DNA of 64,000 nucleotides, from contig MU385856.1 of the NCBI GenBank assembly GCA_022497145.1, positions 1 through 64,000 on the forward strand, read 5' to 3'. Made by a program: the position numbers and the translations under genes. The notes beneath the pieces were generated by a model. It did no database searches. It worked only from the letters and a program-made list of their open reading frames with translations, and was not told the origin of the DNA. The stretch is from Rostrohypoxylon terebratum (lineage: Eukaryota > Ascomycota > Sordariomycetes > Xylariales > Hypoxylaceae). Of the stretch, positions 34,182-43,917 are shown piece by piece (positions within the stretch are counted from its first letter, which is position 1; each line of letters opens with the position of its first letter).

Positions 34182-35493
34182 TTAGTGTGATCTTTCCCTA
34201 TTCGCCGCACGCTCCCCTTTGATGCAGTGCTTCGTGATCCAAGGGTGGCTCTGGACTTGTTCGAGCGGGATTCTCTTCTCGGGGTCGAGAACCAATAGCT
34301 GATACATATGTTAACTAGGATTTACTTAGGGAGAAATGAGTGCGGGGGATAAAACTCACTCTCTTGATCAAATCCCTCGCTTCGGGACTGACCCACGAAG
34401 GAATAGACATATCTGCCTTTGCAATTCTTCTTTGCGTCATGACAGGCGTATCCTCAAACGGCGCCTCGCCCACCAGGAATTCGTAAGTCAACACACCCAG
34501 ACTCCAAAGGTCCACCTTCTCGTTGTAGAAGTTATCCGAGCTACCCGGTCTCAACATCTCTGGCGGCAGGTAGTCAAGGGTACCACACATCGTCTGCCGC
34601 CTGCTGTTTGGTGCATGAACACTCCATCCAAAATCGGAGATCTTGATCTCGCCGTGGATTCCCATGAGGATATTCTCGGGTTTGATATCTCGGTGGATAA
34701 CGTGCTTTCGGTGTAGATATCGCAGCGCGCTTGCCATCTGAGCGATATACTGAGAGGCCTTCCATTCGGGAAACCGGTTCTCTTTTCTCAAGTGCTTGTA
34801 CAGCTCACCCTTTCCAGCGAATTCCAGAATAAGAAACACCCGCTTGCTATCATGGAAATGGCCGAACAATTGCAGAATGTTGGGATGTCTCAGGTTGCTC
34901 TGAATCTCGATCTCTCGCCGTACTTGCTTCTCTACCCGGCCTTGCTGCAACTCGCTCTTGTGTAGAACCTTGAGGGCGCAAATAAAGCCGCTCGTACGTT
35001 CCCGTGCCAGGTAGACTCTTCCGAATTTCCCTTTTCCGAGAGGCCGTCCGATCTCAAACATGCCTAGGTGGAATTGTTTCGGTGACAACACCTGATCAAT
35101 CAAGCTTGCTGATTTTCGCTCCACCAGAGCCTGAATCTTTTCTTTTTCATCTGACGCTTTGGCTGCCGTACTTGCGGACGGAAGCGGTTTTCTTGTAGGC
35201 GAGGTAGGCTGGTTGCCTTTACGTTGTGCGGCTTGGGATGGGAGAGTGACGGTGGTGACGGTATTCGCACTCTGAGATTGAAGAGCAACCTTGTACAAAT
35301 TTGGACGACTCGTGCTGTGCGTCAGTTGTGTCGTTGTCACAACAGTCTGTCCCCGTATTAGAATACTGTATTTAAATGATTAGGAATTAATCCCGTTTAC
35401 CTTTGATTTCTTCTCCTGATTCTGATTCTGATACTCATTTTCATCATTAACAGACATGCGCTCGAAACAAGCTTCTAGAGTACGAGACGCCAT
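34182..35493 (-). CDS. Aurora-family Ser/Thr protein kinase (Ipl1/Ark1 type)
   Basis: Three exons (35401-35493, 34360-35346, 34182-34298) give 398 aa. The first exon encodes MASRTLEACFERMSVNDENE, a typical fungal Aurora start. The kinase domain begins near residue 127 (FEIGRPLGKGKFGRVYLARE). The ATP-binding lysine is in CALKVL (Lys157), the catalytic loop is HRDIKPENIL (Asp251), ISDFGWSVHAP carries Asp269, and the activation loop RRQTMCGTLDYLPPEM has the expected Thr283. The last exon gives LLVLDPEKRIPLEQVQSHPWI. Fungi have one Aurora kinase. It is the catalytic part of the chromosomal passenger complex, which corrects kinetochore-microtubule attachments and controls cytokinesis. No destruction-box motif was searched for in detail. 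Confidence 0.95.
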
Positions 35494-36607
35494 TTTGTTC
35501 GAATGGTAAGCCGCTCGACTTACAAGCCAAGGGATGATGTAGACTTGTTAGTAAGAGTATATTTGGTGGTTTGTTTGGAAGGTTGGATATGGAAGAGGCA
35601 GCGGAAAGCGAAAAGATACAGAAGCCGTTAGAGCTACTAGGTAATTAAAAGTTTGGGAAAGGGTTCGGGTGTGTGTTGTTTTCGAGGGGAGCTGTGGAAG
35701 CCCTTGCGTTTCGTTGATCCAGCAACCGACACCGCTAGGACATTGCTAGACCCCACTTTGGGAACCAACCAATCACCGCTTCCCACCATTGGTTCAGCGC
35801 AACTCCACTATATTTTCCCCGTTCCTGTCGCGGATTATTAGATAACCTCCAGAACCTCCAGGGCTCGGACTCTAATTGCATCTAACTCCATCTAAGCCAC
35901 AAACGAGATCAAGGGTCGAGGACAACCATGACCTAAACAGGAAATTTTATTATAAGGCCAAAAACAGCAACCGCGACGAGTTTCTACTAGATCGCGGAAC
36001 TTCGTCTAGAAAACATCACGATGTTCGAAGACGTCTGCCAAGCTATCAATCATTCCACCCCGCTTGAAGCAACGATCTTAGGCCTATACGACTTTCCCTA
36101 GGCTATGCGATCTACATCCATGGATATCACAATTCTCCATACGTGCATTTAATAGCGACAACCGATTCATGGGATGAATTACCATTGTAAACCCAGAAGT
36201 CATTCAGGCAACCAAATTTGATGCTCTTTGAAAGTAGTTAGCTAAAAACAGCTGAATATTAAACACCTAACCGTGATGGGTAGATGACTTCTTACCTCCA
36301 GGGCGGCTAGTGAGAAAAATACGCCTCGAAAGGATGCGCTTAGATGGCTGAGTGCGGATCCACACGCACCATCCTGCGATTAAGTAGGTAGCCTATGCTG
36401 TATTTTCCCAGCCGTCACTGAATCCGTGTTAGCTAGCCCTGTGTTTTGGTGGCTCTATTAATATTAGAGATGTGCTACTTAAAAGATGATCAACCTGCTG
36501 TGGAGCGGAGGAACGCTGGCTGGCACTTGCACAATATATCATATACTCGTGGCCTTCGAATACAACTATGAACATAAGTCATAAGTATATCGCGAAAATA
36601 ACTTGGA
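35494..36607. other. Intergenic (1.1 kb)
   Basis: This is the divergent upstream region of the Aurora kinase (minus) and the membrane-protein gene (plus). A CCAATCA word lies near 35769. No gene or repeat was recognised. Confidence 0.55.
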
Positions 36608-37327
36608 ATGGGATCATCAACTAGCGACGGGGTAAACTGGTGGGCGATAACCCATATCCTCGCCATCTTGGGCCAACTCGCCTTGTGTGTCGTCGGCGTT
36701 ATATCATTTGCCTTCACCAAACCGAACAATTACGATGACTACATCCCATCCGATGACGAATTTTGGGACGATGTCGACCGCCACACAACTTTACCATGGG
36801 TGGCTGGAGCAGTAGTGAGTACTCAAGTGATTCCTCGAATTCAATCATGAATATCAGACCTAACTCGTCTCTAGGGCGCTTCCACAACGTTCTTCAACAT
36901 TGTCTTGTTCATTGCGCTTTGGAAAACGTACGGTCCGGACAAGCAACGCCGCCTCATGGGATCGATTAGTCCGTTCAGGAGTACAGTCCTAATCGGTTCG
37001 GTACTCCTTATATTGATCCTCGCCGCCGATATCACCCTTGCCGTGAAATGTGCTTTGGCTCAGCGTAATGATATATGCATTACAGCTTCCATTGCTAGGT
37101 GCGTGTCAACCAAACGTGATAATAAAGGAGGCTCGACTAACCTTACGACGTGTAGTGCATTTATCATTTTAATTATATGTGCCGATTTATTCCGGCTACG
37201 GAACCTCTCCCGAGACAAAAAGAAGGGCAGCTACTTTGTACAACTCGGTCAATATAGCGAGGACGGCATGCCGAGACACATCGGAGCACCTCCTCCTCCC
37301 TACGAGGCAGTAGCAGGATCTCGGTAG
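36608..37327 (+). CDS. Small four-helix membrane protein, function unknown
   Basis: Three exons (36608-36814, 36875-37098, 37156-37327) give 200 aa. Four hydrophobic segments are visible: ITHILAILGQLALCVVGVI (about 13-33), WVAGAVGASTTFFNIVLFIAL (about 64-84, across junction 1), TVLIGSVLLILILAADITLA (about 105-125), and IASAFIILIICADLF (about 141-157, across junction 2). Loops are short, and the C-terminal tail is cytosolic-looking and ends GAPPPPYEAVAGSR. PPPPY is a WW-domain or ESCRT/ubiquitin-ligase-type ligand motif. The shape resembles MARVEL-like or other tetraspan proteins. The second intron is 57 nt, a multiple of three with no stop, so unspliced RNA would encode 19 extra polar residues that break helix 4. 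No family is recognised. Confidence 0.75.
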
Positions 37328-37857
37328 TAGGCAACATCAATCTTAAATCAAGCATAAAAAACATATCTGTGAAACATATAGGCTAATAGTATCATGCCGT
37401 GAAACTCATAAATAGAGATAATAATGCATAGCCGCCATGTTCGTAAGGGCGGGATGTGATAGGAGACGGACATGTCGATTACTGTTCAGACCTATACCTA
37501 CACATCCACTCTATGACTTTTCAAACTTGAACAGATTATCAATTCACTATTGATAAAAGTATAATCCAGCAAAAAATAGGCGACATTGTCTATATGATGG
37601 CAGGACGAAGCCACCTCTACGTCATAGGGATGGAATATTAGCAGCCACACCGAGGTGAGCCCCAACGAACTAGCCACACATGCAGACATGTCGATAAGGA
37701 CGCCAAGATTTTCGATCCACCAATCTTGAAATCACCGAAAGCTTCGTCTTTTCAAGAAAGCTCACAGCATAACCAGACATTGTTTACCCCGCCGCTGCCA
37801 ACGACGACTTCTCGAGGAAACCCAATTGACAAAAAGAGAAAAAAAAGGAGTGTCGCC
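37328..37857. other. Intergenic, TIM13 upstream region
   Basis: 530 bp between two plus-strand genes. The TIM13 reading frame stays open upstream to an ATG at 37726, but that part is not TIM13-like. The last 35 bases before the chosen start are A-rich. Nothing else was seen. Confidence 0.5.
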
Positions 37858-38179
37858 ATGGAAAACGAGGCATTCTTGCAAGAAGCTAAAAGGCAGATTC
37901 AACACCAGCACGCCTTAGATAATGCGAAAGAACTAATAGATGTACACATCATAACTCCGTACCCCTCCGAACAAGGCTTGCAATAGCGAGAGATCTAACT
38001 CATCCCGTCTTTCCACACAGAAAATCAACAAGAACTGCTTCGAAAAATGCATAACCAACCCTGGGGCCTCATTCTCGAACACCGAACAGAACTGCGCCAC
38101 TCTATGCATGGAGAAATACTCGAACGCGTGGACCGCCGTTAGCTTCGCATTCGTCAATCGCATACAACGAGACAGGTGA
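37858..38179 (+). CDS. TIM13: Mitochondrial intermembrane space translocase subunit Tim13
   Basis: Two exons (37858-37941, 38021-38179) give 80 aa, the normal size for a small Tim protein. The protein starts MENEAFLQEAKRQIQHQHAL at an ATG with a good context (GCCATGG). The junction gives KELIDKINKNCFEKCITNPG, and later EQNCATLCMEKY. These are the twin CX3C motifs that form two disulfides in the folded subunit. The end, AVSFAFVNRIQRDR, matches the family helix. Tim13 pairs with Tim8 to carry hydrophobic precursors across the intermembrane space. The donor GTACAC is weak, but the intron has a GATCTAACT branch point and the match after joining is clear. An upstream in-frame ATG at 37726 would add 44 residues and seems unlikely. 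Confidence 0.88.
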
Positions 38180-38429
38180 GACCTCCCTTTTCAAGATATA
38201 TGTCACGCGCGCATCGGGTAGTCTTTAACCACGGTGGACTCCTCAGGGCTAGCAATTCCATGGATGTTATTACGCAAAAGGAGTAACGAAAATGGGGAGT
38301 AGATCTTACGGCGCAATCAAAATAACGGAGGCATAGTGTATGTACATTATACGAGGATATTGGGCTTCGAAATGGGTATCCTGCCTAGATAAAGGCCTGG
38401 ATGGGTATATAAATATGGATGAATTCTGC

Positions 38430-39650
38430 TCATGACTTTTCCGCCGCAGCCTTTTTCTTGGCTTCTTCGGCTTCCCTCTTACGTGCAAGGTATCTCTCCT
38501 TGGCGCTCAAGACGTCGGATTCCGTTTTGCGGCTCTTCGATGCGCGCTCGATCTTTTGCTTCTCCTCTTCCTCTTCCTCCATAGATCTCTTGAGAGATTG
38601 TTCCAGCTGCGCTTCCAACATCCGAGTTTGCCTTTCGCGCATTGCCTGTTTCCCGCCAGCGCCAACAAAACCACGTGACGGACCTCGGTCGTCTCTGCGA
38701 TCTGGGCCTTTGCTTGCCTCTTTGCGAGGTTCTTGCCTCTTGCTCGCTCCTAGATTCAGACCACCCTTTAGCAGCATGCGCTTGTCTACTACTTGGCCCT
38801 CTTCGTTGATAGCAATAGACCCGCCCTTCTCATTGATCTCCCTCGCCACGTCCGCATCCGTCTTGACTTTCTCTTCTTGGACTTCATCCTCCTTGGGGCC
38901 CGCCTTTGCGCGCTCTTCCGCCGCCTTAACCACTTCGGCGTGCCGTTGATCGCCTCTCTCCAGTAGGTCCTTATAAAAAGCAGTCATGCCGCCCCCCTTA
39001 TTCTTCTTCGCTTCTTCTTCCTCGCGCTTCCGTTCCTCTTCTTCTATCCGCCTATTCTCCTCTTGCTGTTTCTTATATGCTTCCGTGACGAACTTCTCTT
39101 TGTCAGCGTATTCCTCGCCTTCTTCTGCCCGTTCTCGCGCGATCTTCTTCTCTTCCGCTATTAGGGCGTCGCGTTTTCGTACGGCCGCAGACGCGATCAA
39201 GTTCTTCATGTACTTTGGTTTCCTCTCGATGTCTTCTTGTGTAATCTTCTTCTCGGGCTTTAGTGATTCGTAGACCGCGTCATAGTCGTATATAGAAGGA
39301 TCTAGTTCCTCTGCAGCTTCTTGGTGTTTGCGCGATTCTAAGGAGCTCGATAAGTCGCCGTACATTGATATTTGTGGTTTTTTGCCTTTGCTGCCATTGG
39401 AGGGTTGGGGCGGGAGGCCATTGTTCGACTTTGGCAGGGGTTTCTTGCTAGGTTTGCCACCTGGGGAGCTCGTCGCGAAGTCGTCTATTTCAGATATCGT
39501 AGTCGCTTGAGGTCCGTCGGTCGAGCCGTTCGCATCGTTGTCTGAATCGTCATCGCCGCCAAACATCGGCTTTCTTTTAAGGGGAGCTGGTTTTGAAGCG
39601 CCAGGTTTCTTGGCAACATTGAGGCCAAACGAAAAGCCCGGTTTACTCAT
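38430..39650 (-). CDS. NSRP1-domain protein (CCDC55-like, splicing-related)
   Basis: One exon of 406 aa from MSKPGFSFGLNVAKKPG, the usual opening of this family. Five codons upstream is a second ATG, which I did not use. After an acidic, Ser-rich linker comes the conserved NSRP1 N-terminal region (about 115-250): DPSIYDYDAVYESLKPEKK, KYMKNLIASAAVRKRD, EKKIARERAEEGEEYADKEK, FVTEAYKKQQEENRRIEEEE, and GGGMTAFYKDLLERGDQRH. The C-terminal half is a long Lys/Glu/Arg helix region with RDDRGPSRGFVGAGGKQAM and SMEEEEEEKQKIE. The human relative, nuclear speckle splicing regulatory protein 1, affects alternative splicing. A nuclear role is likely. It is convergent with TIM13. Confidence 0.88.
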   Translation of the reverse strand: MSKPGFSFGLNVAKKPGASKPAPLKRKPMFGGDDDSDNDANGSTDGPQATTISEIDDFATSSPGGKPSKKPLPKSNNGLPPQPSNGSKGKKPQISMYGDLSSSLESRKHQEAAEELDPSIYDYDAVYESLKPEKKITQEDIERKPKYMKNLIASAAVRKRDALIAEEKKIARERAEEGEEYADKEKFVTEAYKKQQEENRRIEEEERKREEEEAKKNKGGGMTAFYKDLLERGDQRHAEVVKAAEERAKAGPKEDEVQEEKVKTDADVAREINEKGGSIAINEEGQVVDKRMLLKGGLNLGASKRQEPRKEASKGPDRRDDRGPSRGFVGAGGKQAMRERQTRMLEAQLEQSLKRSMEEEEEEKQKIERASKSRKTESDVLSAKERYLARKREAEEAKKKAAAEKS

Positions 39651-39844
39651 ATTCGCGATTTCCAAATTTATTCTTAAAGTACCTCATGTGTGAGAGAGTA
39701 ATTGTCCGGTTCAATTTGTCAAGTCGTGTCTCGTTTCTCGTCGGGAGGTGGCGCGAAAAGGTCCACTATGATTAAAGCAGCCACAATTAAGCTTTGGAGC
39801 GCATTCGAAAATTGAAAGTTCCAAGGACCAAGGTTACTTGATTA

Positions 39845-39868
39845 GATAAGATTAAGCTTAAGCTTATC
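39845..39868. promoter_or_regulatory. GATAAG...CTTATC near-palindrome
   Basis: GATAAG, then ATTAAGCTTAAG, then CTTATC. It is preceded by TTGATTA and followed by AATACC. Both arms carry a GATA-factor core. It resembles the element at 3991-4011, which has the same TTGATTAGAT lead and the same TCAA after the second arm. Confidence 0.4.
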
Positions 39869-40172
39869 AATACCATGATATGTACATGTGACTAACATTG
39901 ACCCAGAGACTCGGGAGCCTCTGCAAGTTTCCATGTAGTCTAATTTAACAACTTAAAAGATTTAGGAATACTATTAGGATAACAATGCCTTGAGAATGAA
40001 ATTTAAAAGGTGTGTCACATAGTTGTGTCCGAGTCACAATTTGTGAGTCGGATTCACAACAATTTGTGACCACTAGTACTCAGAAATGATAGGTATATGA
40101 CAAAATCTTAACAACGTCGTACAACAGCTCAGGAAAGTTCCAGTTATGAACTATAACCCCACCTACCTAATC

Positions 40173-40190
40173 CTAGGACCTAGGTCCTAG
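40173..40190. repeat. 18-bp perfect palindrome, second copy
   Basis: CTAGGACCTAGGTCCTAG, identical to 3927-3944 over all 18 bases. The flanks differ (AATC...ATATT here). Confidence 0.8.
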
Positions 40191-40406
40191 ATATTACGTA
40201 CCCGTAGCTACCGTCGCATACACCGGCCAAGGTTTCCTCCAGGGCTATTCGCGTAACTCAACATCTCCCTACTACTACAATTAACACCTTTAGGCAGCTT
40301 CTTTTAGCACGGTTTTGCCCCTATTTTCGATTTATAGGTATAGCAAGTACTTAACTTTCTTTTTCCTTTTTGTTGATAGCTTTCACCTGTTTCTGGCATC
40401 GTGAAT

Positions 40407-41462
40407 ATGGTATCGTTCAAGACCTATCAGGTCATCCAGAATTGGATCGCTCGACAACAAGAGTACGAGAGAAAACACCTAGAGCCTGCTCCGTTGACCG
40501 ACGCCCAACGAAAGCTACTAGATAAGCTTGAACTTGCATTGCCACCAGAAATACCACTTACAGCCGAGCCAGAATTAGAAGAAGTCAACTGGATTGGTCT
40601 TTTACTAGGTAGATATCACTCGCTTCCATATCACCCGTTATATCATGAAGCTCTCATGTCTGATATCTCCTTAGAATATCGAGCTGCTCGTCAGGTAGTA
40701 CCTTCGGGCACTCCCGGTGGTAACTTCATAGAGGAGCAAGGCCCGACTATAGGCAACGAGTTAAAATGGTACTGCCGAGTCAAGATCGACGAGAATGCGA
40801 ACCCATTCCCCGGTCCAGATGGTGGTTTGGTGGATGGAAACCAGCCATATTTCGGACGCAAGAAAGACGCCAAGAAGTACGCAGCCAAATGCGCATACAA
40901 GTGGCTTGAGGCAAACGGATATCTCTTGCGATCCGAGGCCGATGCTGCGAAACCCCCTCCAGCCCCTCCAGCCCCCCAAGCCCCCCAAGCCCCTCAAGCC
41001 ACCCAGAAACAATTGACGCCATCATCTTCTCCCGCAAAGAAGAAAGCGAGACTTCTAGCATCTTCGCCCAAAAGTCCCTCAAGTGCCACGGTCAAAACCG
41101 AACCCAACCCACCTCAACCACTTCCTGCCTCTCCCTTCAATAGCGACGAGGTATCGGCTGTGGTGGAGATCGATCGCCTCTGCGCCCGTCTCGGCCTTGC
41201 TAATTCCATTCGATACGTAGTCCAGGAGAGCGCGGAGCTCGCCGGCTTCTTCGACGGCTACGCGGAATTAGGCATGCTGGCTACGATATTCCCTCAAGAT
41301 GCCGGTCGCGTTCAACGCGTCATCGGCAAAAAAGCGGCTAAGGAGAAGATCGCGGAGGAATTGCTGGCGCATATGCGCAAGCTGGGCGCGGAACACGATG
41401 AAAGAGACAAGCGGTTCCTGGATTCCCTCGGACCTAATGAAGAGGTACAAGTCCCCGCTTGA
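40407..41462 (+). CDS. dsRNA-binding-domain-like protein
   Basis: One exon of 351 aa from the ATG at 40407 (MVSFKTYQVIQNWIARQQEY). Residues about 65-180 look like a double-stranded-RNA-binding domain: NWIGLLLGRYHSLPYHP, then LKWYCRVKIDE, and the helix GRKKDAKKYAAKCAYKWLEA. The spaced Lys-Lys-x-Ala-x-x-x-Ala-Ala pattern is the dsRBD RNA-contact helix. The insert between strand and helix is longer than usual. Residues about 190-245 are a Pro/Ala/Gln-rich linker with tandem APQAPQ units. The C-terminal 110 residues (VSAVVEIDRLCARLGLANSI and later) are helical. Related fungal proteins are uncharacterised. RNA binding is inferred from the domain pattern and no catalytic motif is seen. Confidence 0.8.
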   Translation: MVSFKTYQVIQNWIARQQEYERKHLEPAPLTDAQRKLLDKLELALPPEIPLTAEPELEEVNWIGLLLGRYHSLPYHPLYHEALMSDISLEYRAARQVVPSGTPGGNFIEEQGPTIGNELKWYCRVKIDENANPFPGPDGGLVDGNQPYFGRKKDAKKYAAKCAYKWLEANGYLLRSEADAAKPPPAPPAPQAPQAPQATQKQLTPSSSPAKKKARLLASSPKSPSSATVKTEPNPPQPLPASPFNSDEVSAVVEIDRLCARLGLANSIRYVVQESAELAGFFDGYAELGMLATIFPQDAGRVQRVIGKKAAKEKIAEELLAHMRKLGAEHDERDKRFLDSLGPNEEVQVPA

Positions 41463-42132
41463 TCGGACACATGGCTTAGTGCGTGTAGCGAAGATGACTC
41501 GGGGTGCGATGAATGTCACGCCCCATGTGTTAGATCGTCATGATTTGTATGAATGAATGGGTTACGAACATAGTTAGGAATGGGCCTCGACTCCGGATAT
41601 GATATTTGATGGAAATTCAATTCGTGAAGGACTATTCGTCCTACATATTACGGGGTTGTCCATCCGAGCTTCGAGACTAGTCATGAAGAGGACAGCTTAC
41701 GAGGTAATTAACTGATCTACAGTCATATTCTCACGAAGAATAGGAGGGTGTTTCCTTGTTCGTCACAAGCTTTTGCGAAAATAGTAGTTATTTCACCTCA
41801 TCGGTGTTGCTAAATCGCCCCTAGTCAATATATACCTACGTGTTTGGGGTCTTATCAAGCCTCCGAGTTAGTAGTAAACTAGCTAAATGAAGTTGGTGAG
41901 CTGGAATCATGAATACCTTATTGTCCTCACGGCTATGTCCATTCTCTACTTATAGATCTCTTCTCAGTTAGAACATGGCCTACTTTTTATCAACTATACA
42001 CTCTTTCTTCCCTTCACATTCGCAAATATTCTCACGCATATCGACCAACCAAATTCAATCATTTATACTTAATTTCTATTCATCCAGGGAGAAGAAGATA
42101 TCTTGAAGACTAGCCCCGATAACGCATCTATA
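41463..42132. other. Intergenic, promoter region of the first CVNH gene
   Basis: 670 bp between two plus-strand genes. The last 150 bases are C/T-rich with CAACCAAATTCAATCA, typical of a fungal leader. No other feature was recognised. Confidence 0.5.
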
Positions 42133-43161
42133 ATGAAGGCCACGATTTACGGCTTCCTTGTTCTTCTCTCCTGCTTCCAGGGTGCGTTCGTCGCGGCAGT
42201 GGCCTTCACCCACGATTTGTGTCCTGCTTGGTATCTTCGCGAGTCCAAGTGGTACCCCGACCGGGATCCTACCCTCGAGTTGGTCGCGATATGTTCCACT
42301 GGGAACGACACTTCTCCTTCCCACGAGTACCGCACAAATATCTTGGATATTTCGGCGTAAGTCATACCGAACATTCTCAACCCAAGAGAATTCACATCGC
42401 GCATCGAATCTCCTCAGCAAAGCTAACAACACATTTTTTATTTTCCATAGATGCTTTGTCAACCAAGAAGGTGATCTTGCGTCGGTATCCGTTGCGGATC
42501 GTATACCCTTACCAGGGAATTTTACCGGCTCGTGTAATGGCTGCGGTCTATCCCTCCAGGGACCCCATGGCGATGACAAAAAGGAGTGGAATGTGGTTTT
42601 GACTTGCACATGCAAGACCGGCAATGGGGTTAAGCAGGGTGAAACCAACCTGGGTAAGCTTATACTTAATACAAACTAATATTATAGAGGAAAGCATCTT
42701 CTAACAATATTTCGTAATTAGAGGCGGCGATTATGGTAAACCAAGGCATGATGTGGTGCACGCCTGGTGGGCATGGAACCTACTTGGATTACTCCCCTTA
42801 CGCCAACCCGGCTATGCTTCCTGTCCCGGGGAACACGACTACGACTACGACGACAACTTTCAATAATACGATTACCAGTTTCGCGACAGCTACTTCCAAC
42901 GCGACATTTTTCAGTACTGCTACTAGTACAACAGTCACAACGATCATAAGCTCTTGCGCGTCGCCCAGCCAGGTCACAGTCACGGAAACCAAAAAAGGGA
43001 AGACCCATGAGAAGACAGTAACGGCGACAATGACAGAGACTCATCCCGTCACAGTCCTCGTCAGCATCATGGTGACCAAAACTCCCACACCTACGCCTAC
43101 GAATAGCTGCCCAACTCCAAACGACAGTCGTGGCGGACTTTTCAACCATCAATTAGCCTAG
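42133..43161 (+). CDS. Secreted cyanovirin-N-homology (CVNH)-like protein, copy 1
   Basis: Three exons (42133-42356, 42451-42653, 42722-43161) give 288 aa. A signal peptide is clear: MKATIYGFLVLLSCFQGAFVAAVA, here split as MKATIYGFLVLLSC plus FQGAFVAAVA, ending near residue 24. The mature part has LELVAICSTGND, EYRTNILDISACFVNQEGDL, GNFTGSCNGCGLSLQ and WNVVLTCTC. This is the 'LxAxC ... LDL..C.xNxdGxL ... F..SCxxxxL ... LxaxC' pattern of CVNH domains, which are sugar-binding folds. Residues about 170-280 form a Thr-rich tail with runs of Thr, probably O-glycosylated, and TVTETKKGKTHEKTV plus VTVLVSIMVTKTPTP. There is no GPI signal. Intron 1 lies just before the conserved Cys codon (phase 2), and intron 2 after ETNLG (phase 1). 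The tandem neighbour has the same plan. Carbohydrate binding is inferred. Confidence 0.8.
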
Positions 43162-43917
43162 TTTCTAATCTACGTCAGCTTGCAGAGGAAACTATGGGAC
43201 GTAGGGATAAGGTATCTAGGGATAGCTACCTAATCACCAGGGGGGAAATACCTGATATTAACGGGCATGTTTTGTTCACTATGTATCTGCTTCGAGAGGA
43301 CATGTAGTCCTAATTCTGCAACTCCTGTTTTACGGACTCCATCTTTTCGCAGTCTAGAGACGAGGAGTTAGATGGGCGACTTAGGAAAATGAATATTGAA
43401 TAATCAGATTCTTTTAACACATATTGGATTTATTGATGAGCCATCATATGTATGCTGGTGTGTATACGGCAATGATGCGGGGACTGCTTGCCATCTCCAT
43501 GATAAGAAACAAGCAGAGAACCAAACAGTATGCGAAATTCAGAATATCAAACAAAAATGGAGAATAGTAGGAAACACTTTAACATATACGCAACATCAAT
43601 TGTACCAAATTAGACAATGCCGTCCTGTTCTACCGTGAGCAACTTTCGGTTCATGAAACCATTCACATAGACTTCGTTCGTGACGGGACGAGTGACTTGT
43701 ATATATACAAAACCATGAGTCACTATTTGGCGGGGTCATAGAAAATGCATCCAGGGTGCCTTCCAGAATAACAATAGATGAAAATTTTCCACGATGTCTT
43801 TTGTTTACCTTTTTTTTTCTCTTTCTGAGGATCACGCTTACTACCAACACCACACCAATCTATCACTAACAACAACATCATCAACATCTAGACAGACAAT
43901 GTTATAGATGATAAACG
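43162..43917. other. Intergenic between the two CVNH-like genes
   Basis: 756 bp with no third gene copy or repeat recognised. The region before 43918 (about 43800-43900) has an A/C-rich leader with ACAACATCATCAACATC-type runs. Confidence 0.5.

Larger units (their letters stand above)
39651..40406. other. Divergent intergenic region with two palindromes
   Basis: 756 bp upstream of both the NSRP1-like gene and the dsRBD-like gene. It contains the GATAAG/CTTATC near-palindrome (39845-39868) and the CTAGGACCTAGGTCCTAG palindrome (40173-40190). A TTTGTGA/TCACAA alternation occurs near 40020-40075. Confidence 0.6.

Noticed and set aside
37726..37857. Upstream in-frame extension of TIM13
   Set aside because: The extra 44 residues are Ser/Thr/Lys-rich and not part of a small Tim protein. 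The ATG at 37858 has a better context and gives the normal length.
42718..43152. Minus frame opposite the Thr-rich tail of the first CVNH gene
   Set aside because: It is a shadow of ACN-rich codons (reverse Val/Gly/Arg/Cys-rich). The plus strand has the spliced, signal-peptide-bearing gene.
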